DNA of 64,000 nucleotides from Oceanobacillus piezotolerans (GTDB lineage: Bacteria; Bacillota; Bacilli; Bacillales; Amphibacillaceae). Below are positions 17,398 to 25,005 of the stretch, piece after piece. The stretch spans positions 124,001 to 188,000 of the forward strand of contig NZ_RCHR01000005.1 in the NCBI RefSeq assembly GCF_003665065.1. The letters run 5' to 3'. Below the pieces are notes generated by a model that saw only the letters and a list, made by a program, of their open reading frames with translations, did no database searches and was not told the DNA's origin. The position numbers were made by a program, and so were the translations under genes. How positions within the stretch are numbered: position 1 is the first letter of the stretch; each line of letters begins with the position of its first letter.

Positions 17398-17550
17398 GGA
17401 GTAAGAAATACTACTAAGGAGCGACTTTACAGAAAGAAGGAGTAAATTTTTCTGCTGTTAGGACTACTATCAAGGCTGGTAGAGCAACTTCTAGCAAAAG
17501 TAGGGCAAGATTCTATACTTTAGGAGCAACTTCACGGTTTCTTAAGGTCG
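17398..17550. repeat. Degenerate tandem repeat, about 21-bp period
   Basis: Seven or eight units begin with a form of TAGGAGCAACTT. Anchors are at 17398 (GGAG), 17418, 17439, 17461 (GGAC), 17481, 17503 and 17524, so spacing is 20-22 bp. Units differ at many sites but keep phase. It fills the gap between the orphan cyclase domain and the phosphoesterase, overlaps no convincing frame, and has no obvious promoter. Confidence 0.6.
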
Positions 17551-17579
17551 AGGGATAAAATGTATTGGAGAGCGAGTTT

Positions 17580-18557
17580 ATGATGAAAAAGCTTTGGTTT
17601 GTAGTCCTACTTTTATTAATAATGGTGGTTGTCTATACGATCTGGGATAATAATAGATTTATTATCGTTGAAGAGGAAATCGAAATAGACAACCTTCCAC
17701 CTGAGTTAGAAGGGATACGTATCCTTCAAATTTCAGATATGCATGAGAAGGAATTTGGTAAGGGGCAAACAAAGCTAATCAAAGCAATTAATCAGCTTGA
17801 ATATGATGTCATTGTTTTTACAGGCGATATGTTAGACGACACAGAAAGTAAGAATTACACTTCTTTCTATGCGTTAATTGAGGGAATCAATAACAAGGAA
17901 TTTGCCTGGTTCGTCCCGGGAAATACAGATCCAGAGAGTTATAGCATTGGCAAAAGGATAGAAAAAAGTGAGTTTATTAAAGGGATGGAAGAAAGAGGGG
18001 TTTCCTTGCTAGAGTCTATGGATAGCTTAACAGTTGGAGATAGGGAACTCTACTTTACTAATCTAGATCTATCTATTATATCTAATCCAGACTATATTGG
18101 ACGTGTGCCGGGTGTGGTCAACCCTGAATATGCGAGGGAAGAGGCTTTTCTTCAACACCAAGAATTTTTATGGAAAGAAATGATGCAAGCTTTTAACCAA
18201 ATGAGTGACTCGGATGTGCTGGTTGGATTAAATCATTATCCTGTCCCCGATAATCGTATAGATTCCATTAAAAGTCATCCGGATTTAGAGTGGAGAAATA
18301 TGGATCTGATTATAGCAGGCCATTATCATGGTGGACAAATTCGTCTACCGATTGTAGGGGCTTTGTTTATACCTGAGCCTTGGCATAAGCGAGCTGGTTT
18401 GTTTCCTCCTAATGACCGCGTGAAGGGGTTATGGGAGTACGAGGGGACAAAGCAATACGTAAGTACAGGTCTCGGTAGCAGTGATGCCTTTTCCTTTTTA
18501 GATTTTCGTTTGTTTAATACACCGGAAATTAATGTGTTAACATTAAAGCGTGAATAA
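17580..18557 (+). CDS. Membrane-anchored metallophosphoesterase
   Basis: About 325 residues. One N-terminal membrane helix (LWFVVLLLLIMVVVYTIW) is followed by a calcineurin-like phosphoesterase domain facing outward. The metal motifs are present: ISDMHEKEFG (D-x-H), FTGDMLDD (G-D-x-x-D), GNTDPE (where GNHD is usual, so His is replaced by Thr), LNHYP and AGHYHGGQ. The domain resembles B. subtilis YkuE-type enzymes. The ATG at 17580 is chosen because GGAG lies 9 bases upstream; a TTG at 17565 is in frame. The natural substrate is unknown. It is monocistronic. Confidence 0.85.
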   Translation: MMKKLWFVVLLLLIMVVVYTIWDNNRFIIVEEEIEIDNLPPELEGIRILQISDMHEKEFGKGQTKLIKAINQLEYDVIVFTGDMLDDTESKNYTSFYALIEGINNKEFAWFVPGNTDPESYSIGKRIEKSEFIKGMEERGVSLLESMDSLTVGDRELYFTNLDLSIISNPDYIGRVPGVVNPEYAREEAFLQHQEFLWKEMMQAFNQMSDSDVLVGLNHYPVPDNRIDSIKSHPDLEWRNMDLIIAGHYHGGQIRLPIVGALFIPEPWHKRAGLFPPNDRVKGLWEYEGTKQYVSTGLGSSDAFSFLDFRLFNTPEINVLTLKRE

Positions 18558-18558
18558 A

Positions 18559-18582
18559 GGCTAGTTCGCTGGCCGACTAGCC
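18559..18582 (+). terminator. Weak terminator-like hairpin
   Basis: Stem GGCTAGT / ACTAGCC with a 10-base loop directly after the phosphoesterase stop. No T run follows (TCTCAAAA), so termination efficiency is uncertain. Confidence 0.4.
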
Positions 18583-18630
18583 TCTCAAAAGATGGAAGTC
18601 ACTAACGAAGGTAAACGTCTAAAGCTGTGA

Positions 18631-18730
18631 AAAATACAGTCCGCAAACTAGAAATACAATTCGTCCACGAAAAAATATAGTCTCCCGTTAAAAATATATT
18701 CCATCCATATGAAATACAGTCCGGAATGAA
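18631..18730. repeat. Degenerate tandem repeat, exact 20-bp period
   Basis: Five units of exactly 20 bp, starting at 18631, 18651, 18671, 18691 and 18711. The first and last open AAAATACAGTCCG and GAAATACAGTCCG. The middle three have drifted (AAATACAATTCG, AAATATAGTCTC, AAATATATTCCA). The period is not a multiple of three and no gene covers it. Sequence family differs from the repeat at 17398-17550. Confidence 0.6.
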
Positions 18731-18767
18731 GAATTAAGCAATGTTTTTATAATATAGAGTATGAAAA

Positions 18768-18823
18768 GTGGCCACCAGCCACAAGTTTCCATTTGCAACA
18801 TCATACTTAATTATCGTATGATG
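18768..18823 (+). promoter_or_regulatory. Two hairpins in the rlmN leader
   Basis: GTGGC (18768-18772) pairs with GCCAC (18778-18782). A perfect 8-bp stem CATCATAC / GTATGATG (18799-18823, 9-base loop) follows, ending about 40 bases before the rlmN start. They may be protein-binding palindromes or RNA leader structures. I see no terminator or leader peptide that would prove attenuation. Confidence 0.4.
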
Positions 18824-18864
18824 TAGGATAGAATGAAAAGAATCGAAATGAGGTTAAACGGATA

Positions 18865-19932
18865 ATGAGTAAAACATCCATATATGGGTTAACGTACGAC
18901 CAATTGCAAGATTGGTTAATGGAACACGGGCAAAAACGGTTTAGAGCTGAGCAGGTATGGAATTGGCTTTATAAAAAGCGTATCGGAAGCTTTGAAGAAA
19001 TGAAGAATGTAAACAAGGATACCATTGAACTATTAACAGAAAACTTCGTCCTGCACACCCTTGATGAGGAAATTAGACAAGAATCAAAGGATGGGACGAT
19101 TAAATTTCTATTTAAGCTAGAGGATGGAAACCTGATAGAAACAGTCTTAATGCGATTTCATTACGGACTCTCTGTATGTGTAACCACACAAGTAGGCTGT
19201 AATATTGGCTGTTCCTTCTGTGCGAGTGGGTTATTAAGAAAGAGTCGTGATCTAACTAGTGGAGAAATCGTAGAGCAAATTATGAACGTGCAGAAGCATT
19301 TAGATGCCATGGGTAAAGATGAAAGGGTTAGCCATATTGTTGTAATGGGTATTGGAGAACCTTTGGATAACTATGATAATCTAATGAAATTCCTATACGT
19401 TGTGAATGATGACAAAGGGCTAAATATCGGTGCAAGACACATAACAGTATCTACAAGTGGGCTTGCGCATAAGATATATGATTTTGCTGATACAGACATT
19501 CAAGTAAATCTAGCTATCTCGCTGCATGCACCGAATAATGAGCTCCGTACTAGCATTATGAAGATAAATAAAGCATTTCCTATTGAAAAATTAATGAAGT
19601 CTGTCGAATATTATCTAGAGAAGAAAAATCGACGAATTACGTACGAGTATATTATGCTGAGGGATGTCAACGACCATAAGGAAGAGGCGCTGCAACTAGC
19701 TAAATTAATTCATAATCACCGTCATTTAGCCTACGTCAACCTAATTCCTTACAATACAGTGGATGAGCATATCGATTATCAGCGAAGTGATTCAACATCG
19801 ATTCAAATCTTTTTCGAAACATTAAAAGAGCAGGGCATTAATTGTGGCGTACGCTGGGAAAATGGTGCCGATATTGATGCAGCATGCGGACAATTAAGAA
19901 GTAAACAGATTAAAAAAACGAAAGCTGTATAA
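18865..19932 (+). CDS. rlmN: RlmN-type 23S rRNA A2503 C2-methyltransferase
   Basis: A 355-residue radical-SAM enzyme of the RlmN/Cfr family, which methylates A2503 of 23S rRNA using a methyl group held on a Cys. The 4Fe-4S ligands are Cys112, Cys116 and Cys119 (CNIGCSFC). [11 protein letters not shown] and the C-terminal Cys in DIDAACGQL are present, so the active site is complete. The sequence follows RlmN rather than Cfr through most of its length. The stretch [17 protein letters not shown] differs from the usual TIRREQG form. It stands alone rather than in the fmt-rsmB-prpC-prkC region, so it may be a second copy. C2 versus C8 specificity cannot be read with certainty. Confidence 0.9.
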   Translation: MSKTSIYGLTYDQLQDWLMEHGQKRFRAEQVWNWLYKKRIGSFEEMKNVNKDTIELLTENFVLHTLDEEIRQESKDGTIKFLFKLEDGNLIETVLMRFHYGLSVCVTTQVGCNIGCSFCASGLLRKSRDLTSGEIVEQIMNVQKHLDAMGKDERVSHIVVMGIGEPLDNYDNLMKFLYVVNDDKGLNIGARHITVSTSGLAHKIYDFADTDIQVNLAISLHAPNNELRTSIMKINKAFPIEKLMKSVEYYLEKKNRRITYEYIMLRDVNDHKEEALQLAKLIHNHRHLAYVNLIPYNTVDEHIDYQRSDSTSIQIFFETLKEQGINCGVRWENGADIDAACGQLRSKQIKKTKAV

Positions 19933-19979
19933 ATAAAAAGAAACCTGGATATAAAAGATCGCCAGGTTTCTTTTTATTT
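19931..19979. terminator. Bidirectional terminator
   Basis: An 18-bp perfect stem (19931-19948 with 19962-19979), AAAGAAACCTGG / CCAGGTTTCTTT at its core, with A/T flanks that give a T run on either strand. It serves rlmN and the convergent diguanylate cyclase gene. The stop codon of the latter lies inside the stem. Confidence 0.88.
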
Positions 19980-21236
19980 CATATTATAACGAGCAGAAAG
20001 AGGGAGCCCAATTAGCCCGTTCTTTCCGTTTACTCTATTCTTGCCTAATTTTTTCGCTTTTAGTAAAAGATCGTCGGCCATAGAATAAGCGTTTTTAATA
20101 TGGAAATCCTCTGTAGCTTTATAGTAATAAACCCCAAAAGAAGCTGTGTAAGGCAATTTTACATTCTTTGTTTGATACTCGGCCTCTACTTCGCTATTTT
20201 TCACTATATCTTTTAAGCTTTCAACGAGATCCATGCATTCTCTAAACGTTCGTTCTGTAAGAATCAAGGTAAATTCCTCTCCGCCACTTCGGAATATATA
20301 GTCATTTTCTTGTAAATTACTTTTAAGAGTGGCAGCGAAGTGCTGGATCACACTGTCTCCTACAGTATGATTATATGTATCATTAATACTCTTAAACGAA
20401 TCTATATCCCCCACGACAATAGCAATATTTTCTCCTGAATGATTATATTCGTTCATAATCTTATTCATATAGGCTCTATTATGTACTTTGGATAGGAAAT
20501 CTGTATATGCCATCTGCTCGTAGCGATCACGCTCTAACTTGTGTTTCGCACTTTGTGATTTTACGATTAAAGATCGGCTTACAAGGTAGTTTAGTACAAA
20601 TAATGCGAGCAGCAGATTCCATTGTTGCTCCAGCAAAAAGACATAAAGTAATCCATTCGACACCGCCTTTTTTAGCGTGTCATTGAAGCTTCTGGTCTTC
20701 ATAAAATCTATTACATCTTTAAATGATTTGATATCTCCTATGGAATAGAATACAACACTGAGATAAATGTCAGATAAGAAATTCAGGAGAATGACAATCA
20801 GGACAACAATCAGCCAATATGCAAAACTACTGTCTCCCATCAAGCCACTAAAATAGTGAAATAGATAAAAACCAATTGCATGATTTAACGCAAATGCACC
20901 TATGTTATAAAAAGTATGCAAAAATTCATCTTCGTCTGCTGTATCACTGTATTTCCGCTCAAAATATGTATAAAAACGACTAATAAATTCATATATAAAG
21001 ACACCTAAGGGACCTGTAAACATAGCTATCGATAATCCATATGAGATACTATATTCCAAATTTAGGTTCCCTTTTTTGAATGTAGTATTTAAATGAGAAT
21101 AGAGGAAGGTAAATAGTAGATAAATAAGTAATGCGTTTATATACATTCCGAATTCTATCTCTATTGGGCCAGATGAAAATGCAACAAATACCGACAGGAT
21201 AAATAACCCAATGATAAAGATTCTTAACCTTAGCAT
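19974..21236 (-). CDS. Membrane diguanylate cyclase (GGDEF)
   Basis: A 420-residue protein. About six membrane helices occupy residues 1-225, followed by a short coiled linker and a GGDEF domain. The active site reads RSGGEEF at residues 316-322, a functional variant of GGDEF. VVGDIDSFKSINDTYNHTVGD carries the metal-binding Asp. The inhibitory RxxD site upstream is not kept (QEND). It should make cyclic di-GMP from GTP in response to an unknown membrane or ligand signal. The N-terminal membrane array resembles the MASE-like sensors of Bacillaceae GGDEF proteins. It is monocistronic and convergent with rlmN. Confidence 0.9.
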   Translation of the reverse strand: MLRLRIFIIGLFILSVFVAFSSGPIEIEFGMYINALLIYLLFTFLYSHLNTTFKKGNLNLEYSISYGLSIAMFTGPLGVFIYEFISRFYTYFERKYSDTADEDEFLHTFYNIGAFALNHAIGFYLFHYFSGLMGDSSFAYWLIVVLIVILLNFLSDIYLSVVFYSIGDIKSFKDVIDFMKTRSFNDTLKKAVSNGLLYVFLLEQQWNLLLALFVLNYLVSRSLIVKSQSAKHKLERDRYEQMAYTDFLSKVHNRAYMNKIMNEYNHSGENIAIVVGDIDSFKSINDTYNHTVGDSVIQHFAATLKSNLQENDYIFRSGGEEFTLILTERTFRECMDLVESLKDIVKNSEVEAEYQTKNVKLPYTASFGVYYYKATEDFHIKNAYSMADDLLLKAKKLGKNRVNGKNGLIGLPLSARYNMK

Positions 21237-21528
21237 TTTAACCTCGCCTCCTTTGATTTGGACTGTTGAATTACCATTACTAATCTTTAAGAGTACATTC
21301 TAAATACCTAGTAAATTTTCCCTGTTTTTATAATATCATACCATACATAAATAAATTAGAGTTATTAAGAATAACAATTTTCCCAAAACTTCACGTTTAT
21401 TTTATAGATAGGCAATATCTTAACTCAGAACTTCAGATGCCTTTATATCATATAAGAGGGTGCGATGCTATTTAAATTTATTTATTTTTAAAACAAGATG
21501 ATTGGGGAGGGGACGAAAATCTTAAGAA
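21237..21528. other. Intergenic stretch between divergent genes
   Basis: Separates the reverse-strand diguanylate cyclase gene from the forward segregation cassette. It starts with the cyclase ribosome binding site (AGGAGGCGAGG read on the reverse strand). I see no gene or clear hairpin in it. Confidence 0.5.
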
Positions 21529-21610
21529 CACAAAAGTGAATACAAGAATACATAATTGTATACAAATGTTTACAAAAAAGTAAACATGATTACAAAAGCG
21601 TACGCGAGTT
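21529..21610. repeat. Phased decamer array, candidate parC centromere
   Basis: From 21541 the sequence falls into 10-base units that mostly open TACAA: 21541, 21561, 21571, 21591 and 21601, with TAAAC at 21581 and a variant at 21551. A further ACACAAAAGTG lies at 21528. Strict 10-bp phasing places every unit on one face of the helix, as in the iterons bound by ribbon-helix-helix ParR proteins. It lies about 170-240 bp upstream of the ParM-like gene, the expected place for a centromere that is also the operator. Confidence 0.65.
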
Positions 21611-21640
21611 GATTTAATAGCGTTTGCAAAAAGTATATAA

Positions 21641-21693
21641 GAAAACAAAAAAGAATACGCTATGAAGTGTACATGAAAACAAAAAAGAATACG
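21641..21693. repeat. 19-bp direct repeat upstream of parM
   Basis: GAAAACAAAAAAGAATACG occurs at 21641-21659 and again, identical, at 21675-21693, a 34-bp offset. Its end GAATAC echoes the decamer array. It is probably part of the ParR-binding region. Confidence 0.7.
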
Positions 21694-21733
21694 AAAATAG
21701 TCTCATTGTATATTTTATGAAAAAAGAGTAATC

Positions 21734-21739
21734 TATAAT
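21734..21739 (+). promoter_or_regulatory. -10 box of the parMR promoter (candidate)
   Basis: TATAAT lies 39 bases before the ATG. No good -35 element sits at the right distance, which would fit a promoter strongly affected by ParR binding upstream. Confidence 0.4.
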
Positions 21740-21777
21740 AGTAGATAGATTGGTAGAAAAGAGAGGAGTATTTAAAA

Positions 21778-22944
21778 ATGACAAAAGCTAGAATAGCTGC
21801 AGTTGATGTCGGTAATGATGCGTTAAAAGGAATTTTCGGCAAACTAGAAAATGAATTATATATACCTAATGTGATCGCTCCGGATTTAGAGGATCGTCCA
21901 GTAATAGGAATAGAAGAGTTAGATAATAAAGATGTATTGGACAATATACATATCCGTGTCCACTCTCCTGCTTTAGAAGAAAATGGAGTAATTTACCGAG
22001 TTGGGAATCTAGCAACGAAGACAACCAACTCTCAGGAATTAGATCCTGGCAGCAGCAAATCAGAGGAAGATCAAACTCTTGTCATGCTTTTTGCGGCATT
22101 AGCACTAGATTCTGTAACTAACTCTGATTTCAAAGAGAAAAGTGATGTTATCGATGCAAACTATATTTTAGGAACAGGATTACCATTAAGAGAAGTTAAA
22201 GAAGGAAAGGATGTTGGCTATCGTTCCCAGCTTCTTGGTTCTGTTCACCAGGTTGAATTCTTAGTTACTCCTAAATATCAAGGTAAGCGAGTAAACATTA
22301 AATTTGAGGAAGTAAAAGTATATCCTGAAGGTTTCGCAGCCTATGTAAACTTAATTATGGATAATGATTTAAAAGTCATTAATAAGGATCTAATAGATAA
22401 GCAAATACTTATCCAGGATATTGGTGGGTTATCAACAGATATTGCTGTTATTAGAAATCGTAATGTAGATGATGATAAAGCGCAGGGCTTTAACTTAGGT
22501 GTGTCGGAATCGTTAGAACAAATTAGAGAAGAAATAAGAAGCCGTCATGGGGTTGAACTAGATAGCCGTAGAGACGTGGTGGACATTATTACCCGTAATA
22601 ATGACAGAAACCACATTATGGTAAAAGGAAGCAGAACAAATGTACATGATATTACCGACCACATCTTGTTAGAACTAGCGAAGAAGGAATATCGCTACTT
22701 ACGCAATGTCTGGTCTAAGAACTCTCAATCAGAAATTTGTTATTTTGTAGGTGGAGGATCAGCGGTCCTAAAGGATTATATCAAAGCATTAAATAACAAG
22801 TTAGATGGCTTTAATATAGAATTCTTTGAAGATGAACAAGAAAGTATCTGGATGATGGCGAATGCTTACTATAAACTAATCTTAGATTTTGTTAGAAAAA
22901 CGGAGAATGCGGTTAAAAAAGAAAAAGCGTCTGAAGCAAAATAA
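21778..22944 (+). CDS. parM: ParM/StbA-type actin-like segregation ATPase
   Basis: A 388-residue bacterial actin of the plasmid-segregation group (ParM/Alp7A/AlfA relatives). The N-terminal phosphate loop is AAVDVGNDALKGIF. A second phosphate motif is IQDIGGLSTDIAVI, and the adenosine motif is CYFVGGGSAVLKDYI. Such proteins form ATP-driven filaments that push or pull DNA bound through a ParR-like adaptor. The adaptor gene follows after 9 bp and a repeat array precedes it, giving the full parC-parM-parR layout. Neighbouring genes are ordinary chromosomal ones, so this is a chromosomal copy or an integrated plasmid remnant. The frame is intact with a good GAGAGGAG site. Confidence 0.9.
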   Translation: MTKARIAAVDVGNDALKGIFGKLENELYIPNVIAPDLEDRPVIGIEELDNKDVLDNIHIRVHSPALEENGVIYRVGNLATKTTNSQELDPGSSKSEEDQTLVMLFAALALDSVTNSDFKEKSDVIDANYILGTGLPLREVKEGKDVGYRSQLLGSVHQVEFLVTPKYQGKRVNIKFEEVKVYPEGFAAYVNLIMDNDLKVINKDLIDKQILIQDIGGLSTDIAVIRNRNVDDDKAQGFNLGVSESLEQIREEIRSRHGVELDSRRDVVDIITRNNDRNHIMVKGSRTNVHDITDHILLELAKKEYRYLRNVWSKNSQSEICYFVGGGSAVLKDYIKALNNKLDGFNIEFFEDEQESIWMMANAYYKLILDFVRKTENAVKKEKASEAK

Positions 22945-22953
22945 GGTGAGTAG

Positions 22954-23469
22954 ATGACAAAGAAAGGCATAGAAAGAGGACAATCCATTACTTTTCGAGT
23001 TCCCTCAGATACGCCAGACTACTTATTGAAGCAGTTATCGAGGCTAAAAGAAACAGAGAGACGGAACTTTTCAAGTACTATTGCAAGTTTTGTTTTAAAA
23101 GGTGTAAATGAATCATATTCGAAAGAGCGGGAAACGGTGACAATACCTTTACCAAGAAAGCTTACAAAGGAACAAAAAAGCTGGTTGAAACATGAGCATT
23201 CTGAAGCATTAATAGGAACCATACTATATGAATTGCTGACAGATCCAATGCGAGCAACCACTCTGTTTTCCTCCCTGACAAATAACCAGGAATTTAGTTT
23301 ATCGTATCAAGAGGAGGCGGTTTCCGAAGAACCCGCTCCATCATTAAATGATTTGTCAGATCTAGATGAGATGGACACTGACATATTAGATTTTGATAAG
23401 CCCGAGGAACAGGAAGAGACGGAGGATGCAGATCCGCTTGGTGATTTCTTTTCAAGTATGAACAAATGA
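22954..23469 (+). CDS. parR: ParR-like DNA-binding adaptor
   Basis: A 171-residue protein. The N-terminus (GQSITFRVPSDTPDYLLKQL, then a helix-rich RRNFSSTIASFVLKGV) fits a ribbon-helix-helix DNA-binding domain. The C-terminal third is a long acidic tail (LDEMDTDILDFDKPEEQEETED) ending PLGDFFSSMNK, which may contact the actin filament. Its size, position just after the actin gene and basic-then-acidic layout match ParR adaptors, although sequence similarity within that family is always low. It probably binds the decamers at 21529-21610 and represses the operon. Confidence 0.78.
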   Translation: MTKKGIERGQSITFRVPSDTPDYLLKQLSRLKETERRNFSSTIASFVLKGVNESYSKERETVTIPLPRKLTKEQKSWLKHEHSEALIGTILYELLTDPMRATTLFSSLTNNQEFSLSYQEEAVSEEPAPSLNDLSDLDEMDTDILDFDKPEEQEETEDADPLGDFFSSMNK

Positions 23470-23473
23470 TAAG

Positions 23474-23506
23474 AAGCTGTTGAATATTCTATTCAACAGC
23501 TTTTTT
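23474..23506 (+). terminator. Terminator of the parMR operon
   Basis: A 12-bp perfect stem AAGCTGTTGAAT / ATTCAACAGCTT, 5-base loop, then six T. Strong. Confidence 0.9.
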
Positions 23507-23912
23507 CTATGGTGGCAGGAGGGTATTATCCTTCTATTTTATGAAACTTCTTCACGCCGACAGGAAAATATTATCTTGGATATATAATGGCAAGGTCAGC
23601 AAAATAACCTACCCTGCCGTGTAAAATAAAAAGAAGGCCGCCAAAAACAGCAATGTTAAGGCGGCAAGGGGTATTCAAATGTAATATACCATAAAAATAA
23701 CATCCAACACTTAATTTAAAGAAAATTTAAACAAAAGTTAAATCTGTGTTTACAATTAACCGAGAAAGGGAGAACGCGGACTAATTCACTCTAAAGAAAA
23801 ATTCATAAAATTTATACCATTAGGAAAAAAGGTATAGAAGATATATTAAATCTATGCTATAATCACGTTTAAATATTTAGAAACTTTAGCACTGTAAATG
23901 GGGGAAGCGTAA
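23507..23912 (+). promoter_or_regulatory. Intergenic region and promoter of the ABC importer
   Basis: No gene is seen. It contains a GC-rich hairpin GCCGCC / GGCGGC (23637-23642 with 23660-23665, 17-base loop). AATTTAAAGAAAATT at 23713-23727 matches 13 of 15 positions of the CodY box. A TATAAT lies at 23858-23863 about 50 bases before the lipoprotein start, without a good -35. The ribosome binding site is GGGGGAAG. Confidence 0.45.
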
Positions 23913-24920
23913 ATGAAGAGAATGTTACAATTTTTAGCGTTAATTAGTATGATTGCTTTTCTAGCTGCTTGTGGTTCCGATGAAGAAGGAAGTAATGCAG
24001 AGGATAGTACAGCTTCTGAAGGAGGAGAAACCTATAAGATTGGTGCAACGCAAATTGTGGAACACCCGTCGTTAGACCGAGCTTATGAAGGTTTCCAAGC
24101 TGCTTTGGAGGAAGCGGGAGTTAATGCAGAATATGATTTTCAAAGTGCACAAAATGACCAAAATAATGTAAAACCAATTTCGGATGGCTTTGTTGCAGAT
24201 GGAGTTGACTTAATTTTTGCAAATTCTACTCCTAGTGCATTGGGTGCTTTACAAGCAACCTCTGACATTCCGATTCTATTCACATCTGTTACAGATGCAG
24301 TAGATGCAGGTTTAGTGCCTTCAATGGAGGAGGCAGGAGAAAATATTACCGGAGTAACAGACTTACACCCAGATGCGATTAAGGAAACAGTAGACTTTAT
24401 TGATGCTGAATTTCCAGATGGGTCTGTAGGTATGGTTTACAATGCTGGTGAGCAAAACTCTGTTAAACAAGTAGAAGAGGTAAAAGCAGCTGCTGAAGAA
24501 TTAGGGTTAACAGTTGTAGAACGTACTGTTGCGAATTCAGCAGAGGTTCAACAAGCTGCTACCACCTTAGTTGGAGAAGCTGACGTATTTTACATTATTA
24601 CAGATAACACAGTTGTATCTGCTTTAGATAGTGTAGTTGGTGTGGCGAACGATCAGGATATTCCACTTATCGTTGGAGAGCCGGACTCCGTAGAAAAAGG
24701 CGGATTTGCTACCTTTGGAATAGATTATTACACAATCGGATACCGTACAGGCGAAATGGCTGCAGAAATTCTCACAGGTGAGAAATCTCCGAGTGAAATT
24801 GCTCCTGAATACCCGCCAGAAATTCAGTTGTTTATCAATAAAGGAGCTGCTGAAGAGCAAGGTGTGGAGTGGAACGAAGAATGGGATGATGCAGCTCAAT
24901 TTATTGAGACACCGAAATAA
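23913..24920 (+). CDS. ABC importer substrate-binding lipoprotein (TrpX-like)
   Basis: A 335-residue lipoprotein. The signal peptide ends in lipobox FLAAC with Cys20, then an acidic Ser/Glu linker, then a periplasmic-binding fold of the PF04392 family (IGATQIVEHPSLDRAYEGFQ, FANSTPSALGAL, FTSVTDAVDAGLV, FGIDYYTIGYRTG). In streptococci a relative (TrpX) works with a two-gene permease/ATPase pair in tryptophan uptake, and the same trio follows here. The ligand is not provable from sequence; aromatic amino acids or related compounds are possible. It acts outside the membrane, delivering ligand to the permease at 25006. Confidence 0.85.
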   Translation: MKRMLQFLALISMIAFLAACGSDEEGSNAEDSTASEGGETYKIGATQIVEHPSLDRAYEGFQAALEEAGVNAEYDFQSAQNDQNNVKPISDGFVADGVDLIFANSTPSALGALQATSDIPILFTSVTDAVDAGLVPSMEEAGENITGVTDLHPDAIKETVDFIDAEFPDGSVGMVYNAGEQNSVKQVEEVKAAAEELGLTVVERTVANSAEVQQAATTLVGEADVFYIITDNTVVSALDSVVGVANDQDIPLIVGEPDSVEKGGFATFGIDYYTIGYRTGEMAAEILTGEKSPSEIAPEYPPEIQLFINKGAAEEQGVEWNEEWDDAAQFIETPK

Positions 24921-25005
24921 GAGTGACTGGAAAGAGTCAGTAAAAATTGCTGACTCTTTTATGGTTTCATAGACTTCATGAACAAAACACGAGAGGATGG
25001 AAAAA

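Noticed and set aside
17398..17550. CRISPR array
   Set aside because: Units are about 21 bp, degenerate and directly joined, without conserved repeats separated by unique spacers. No cas genes nearby.
23637..23665. Riboswitch or T-box upstream of the ABC importer
   Set aside because: Only one GC-rich hairpin, with no T-box sequence, no terminator/antiterminator pair and no recognisable aptamer.
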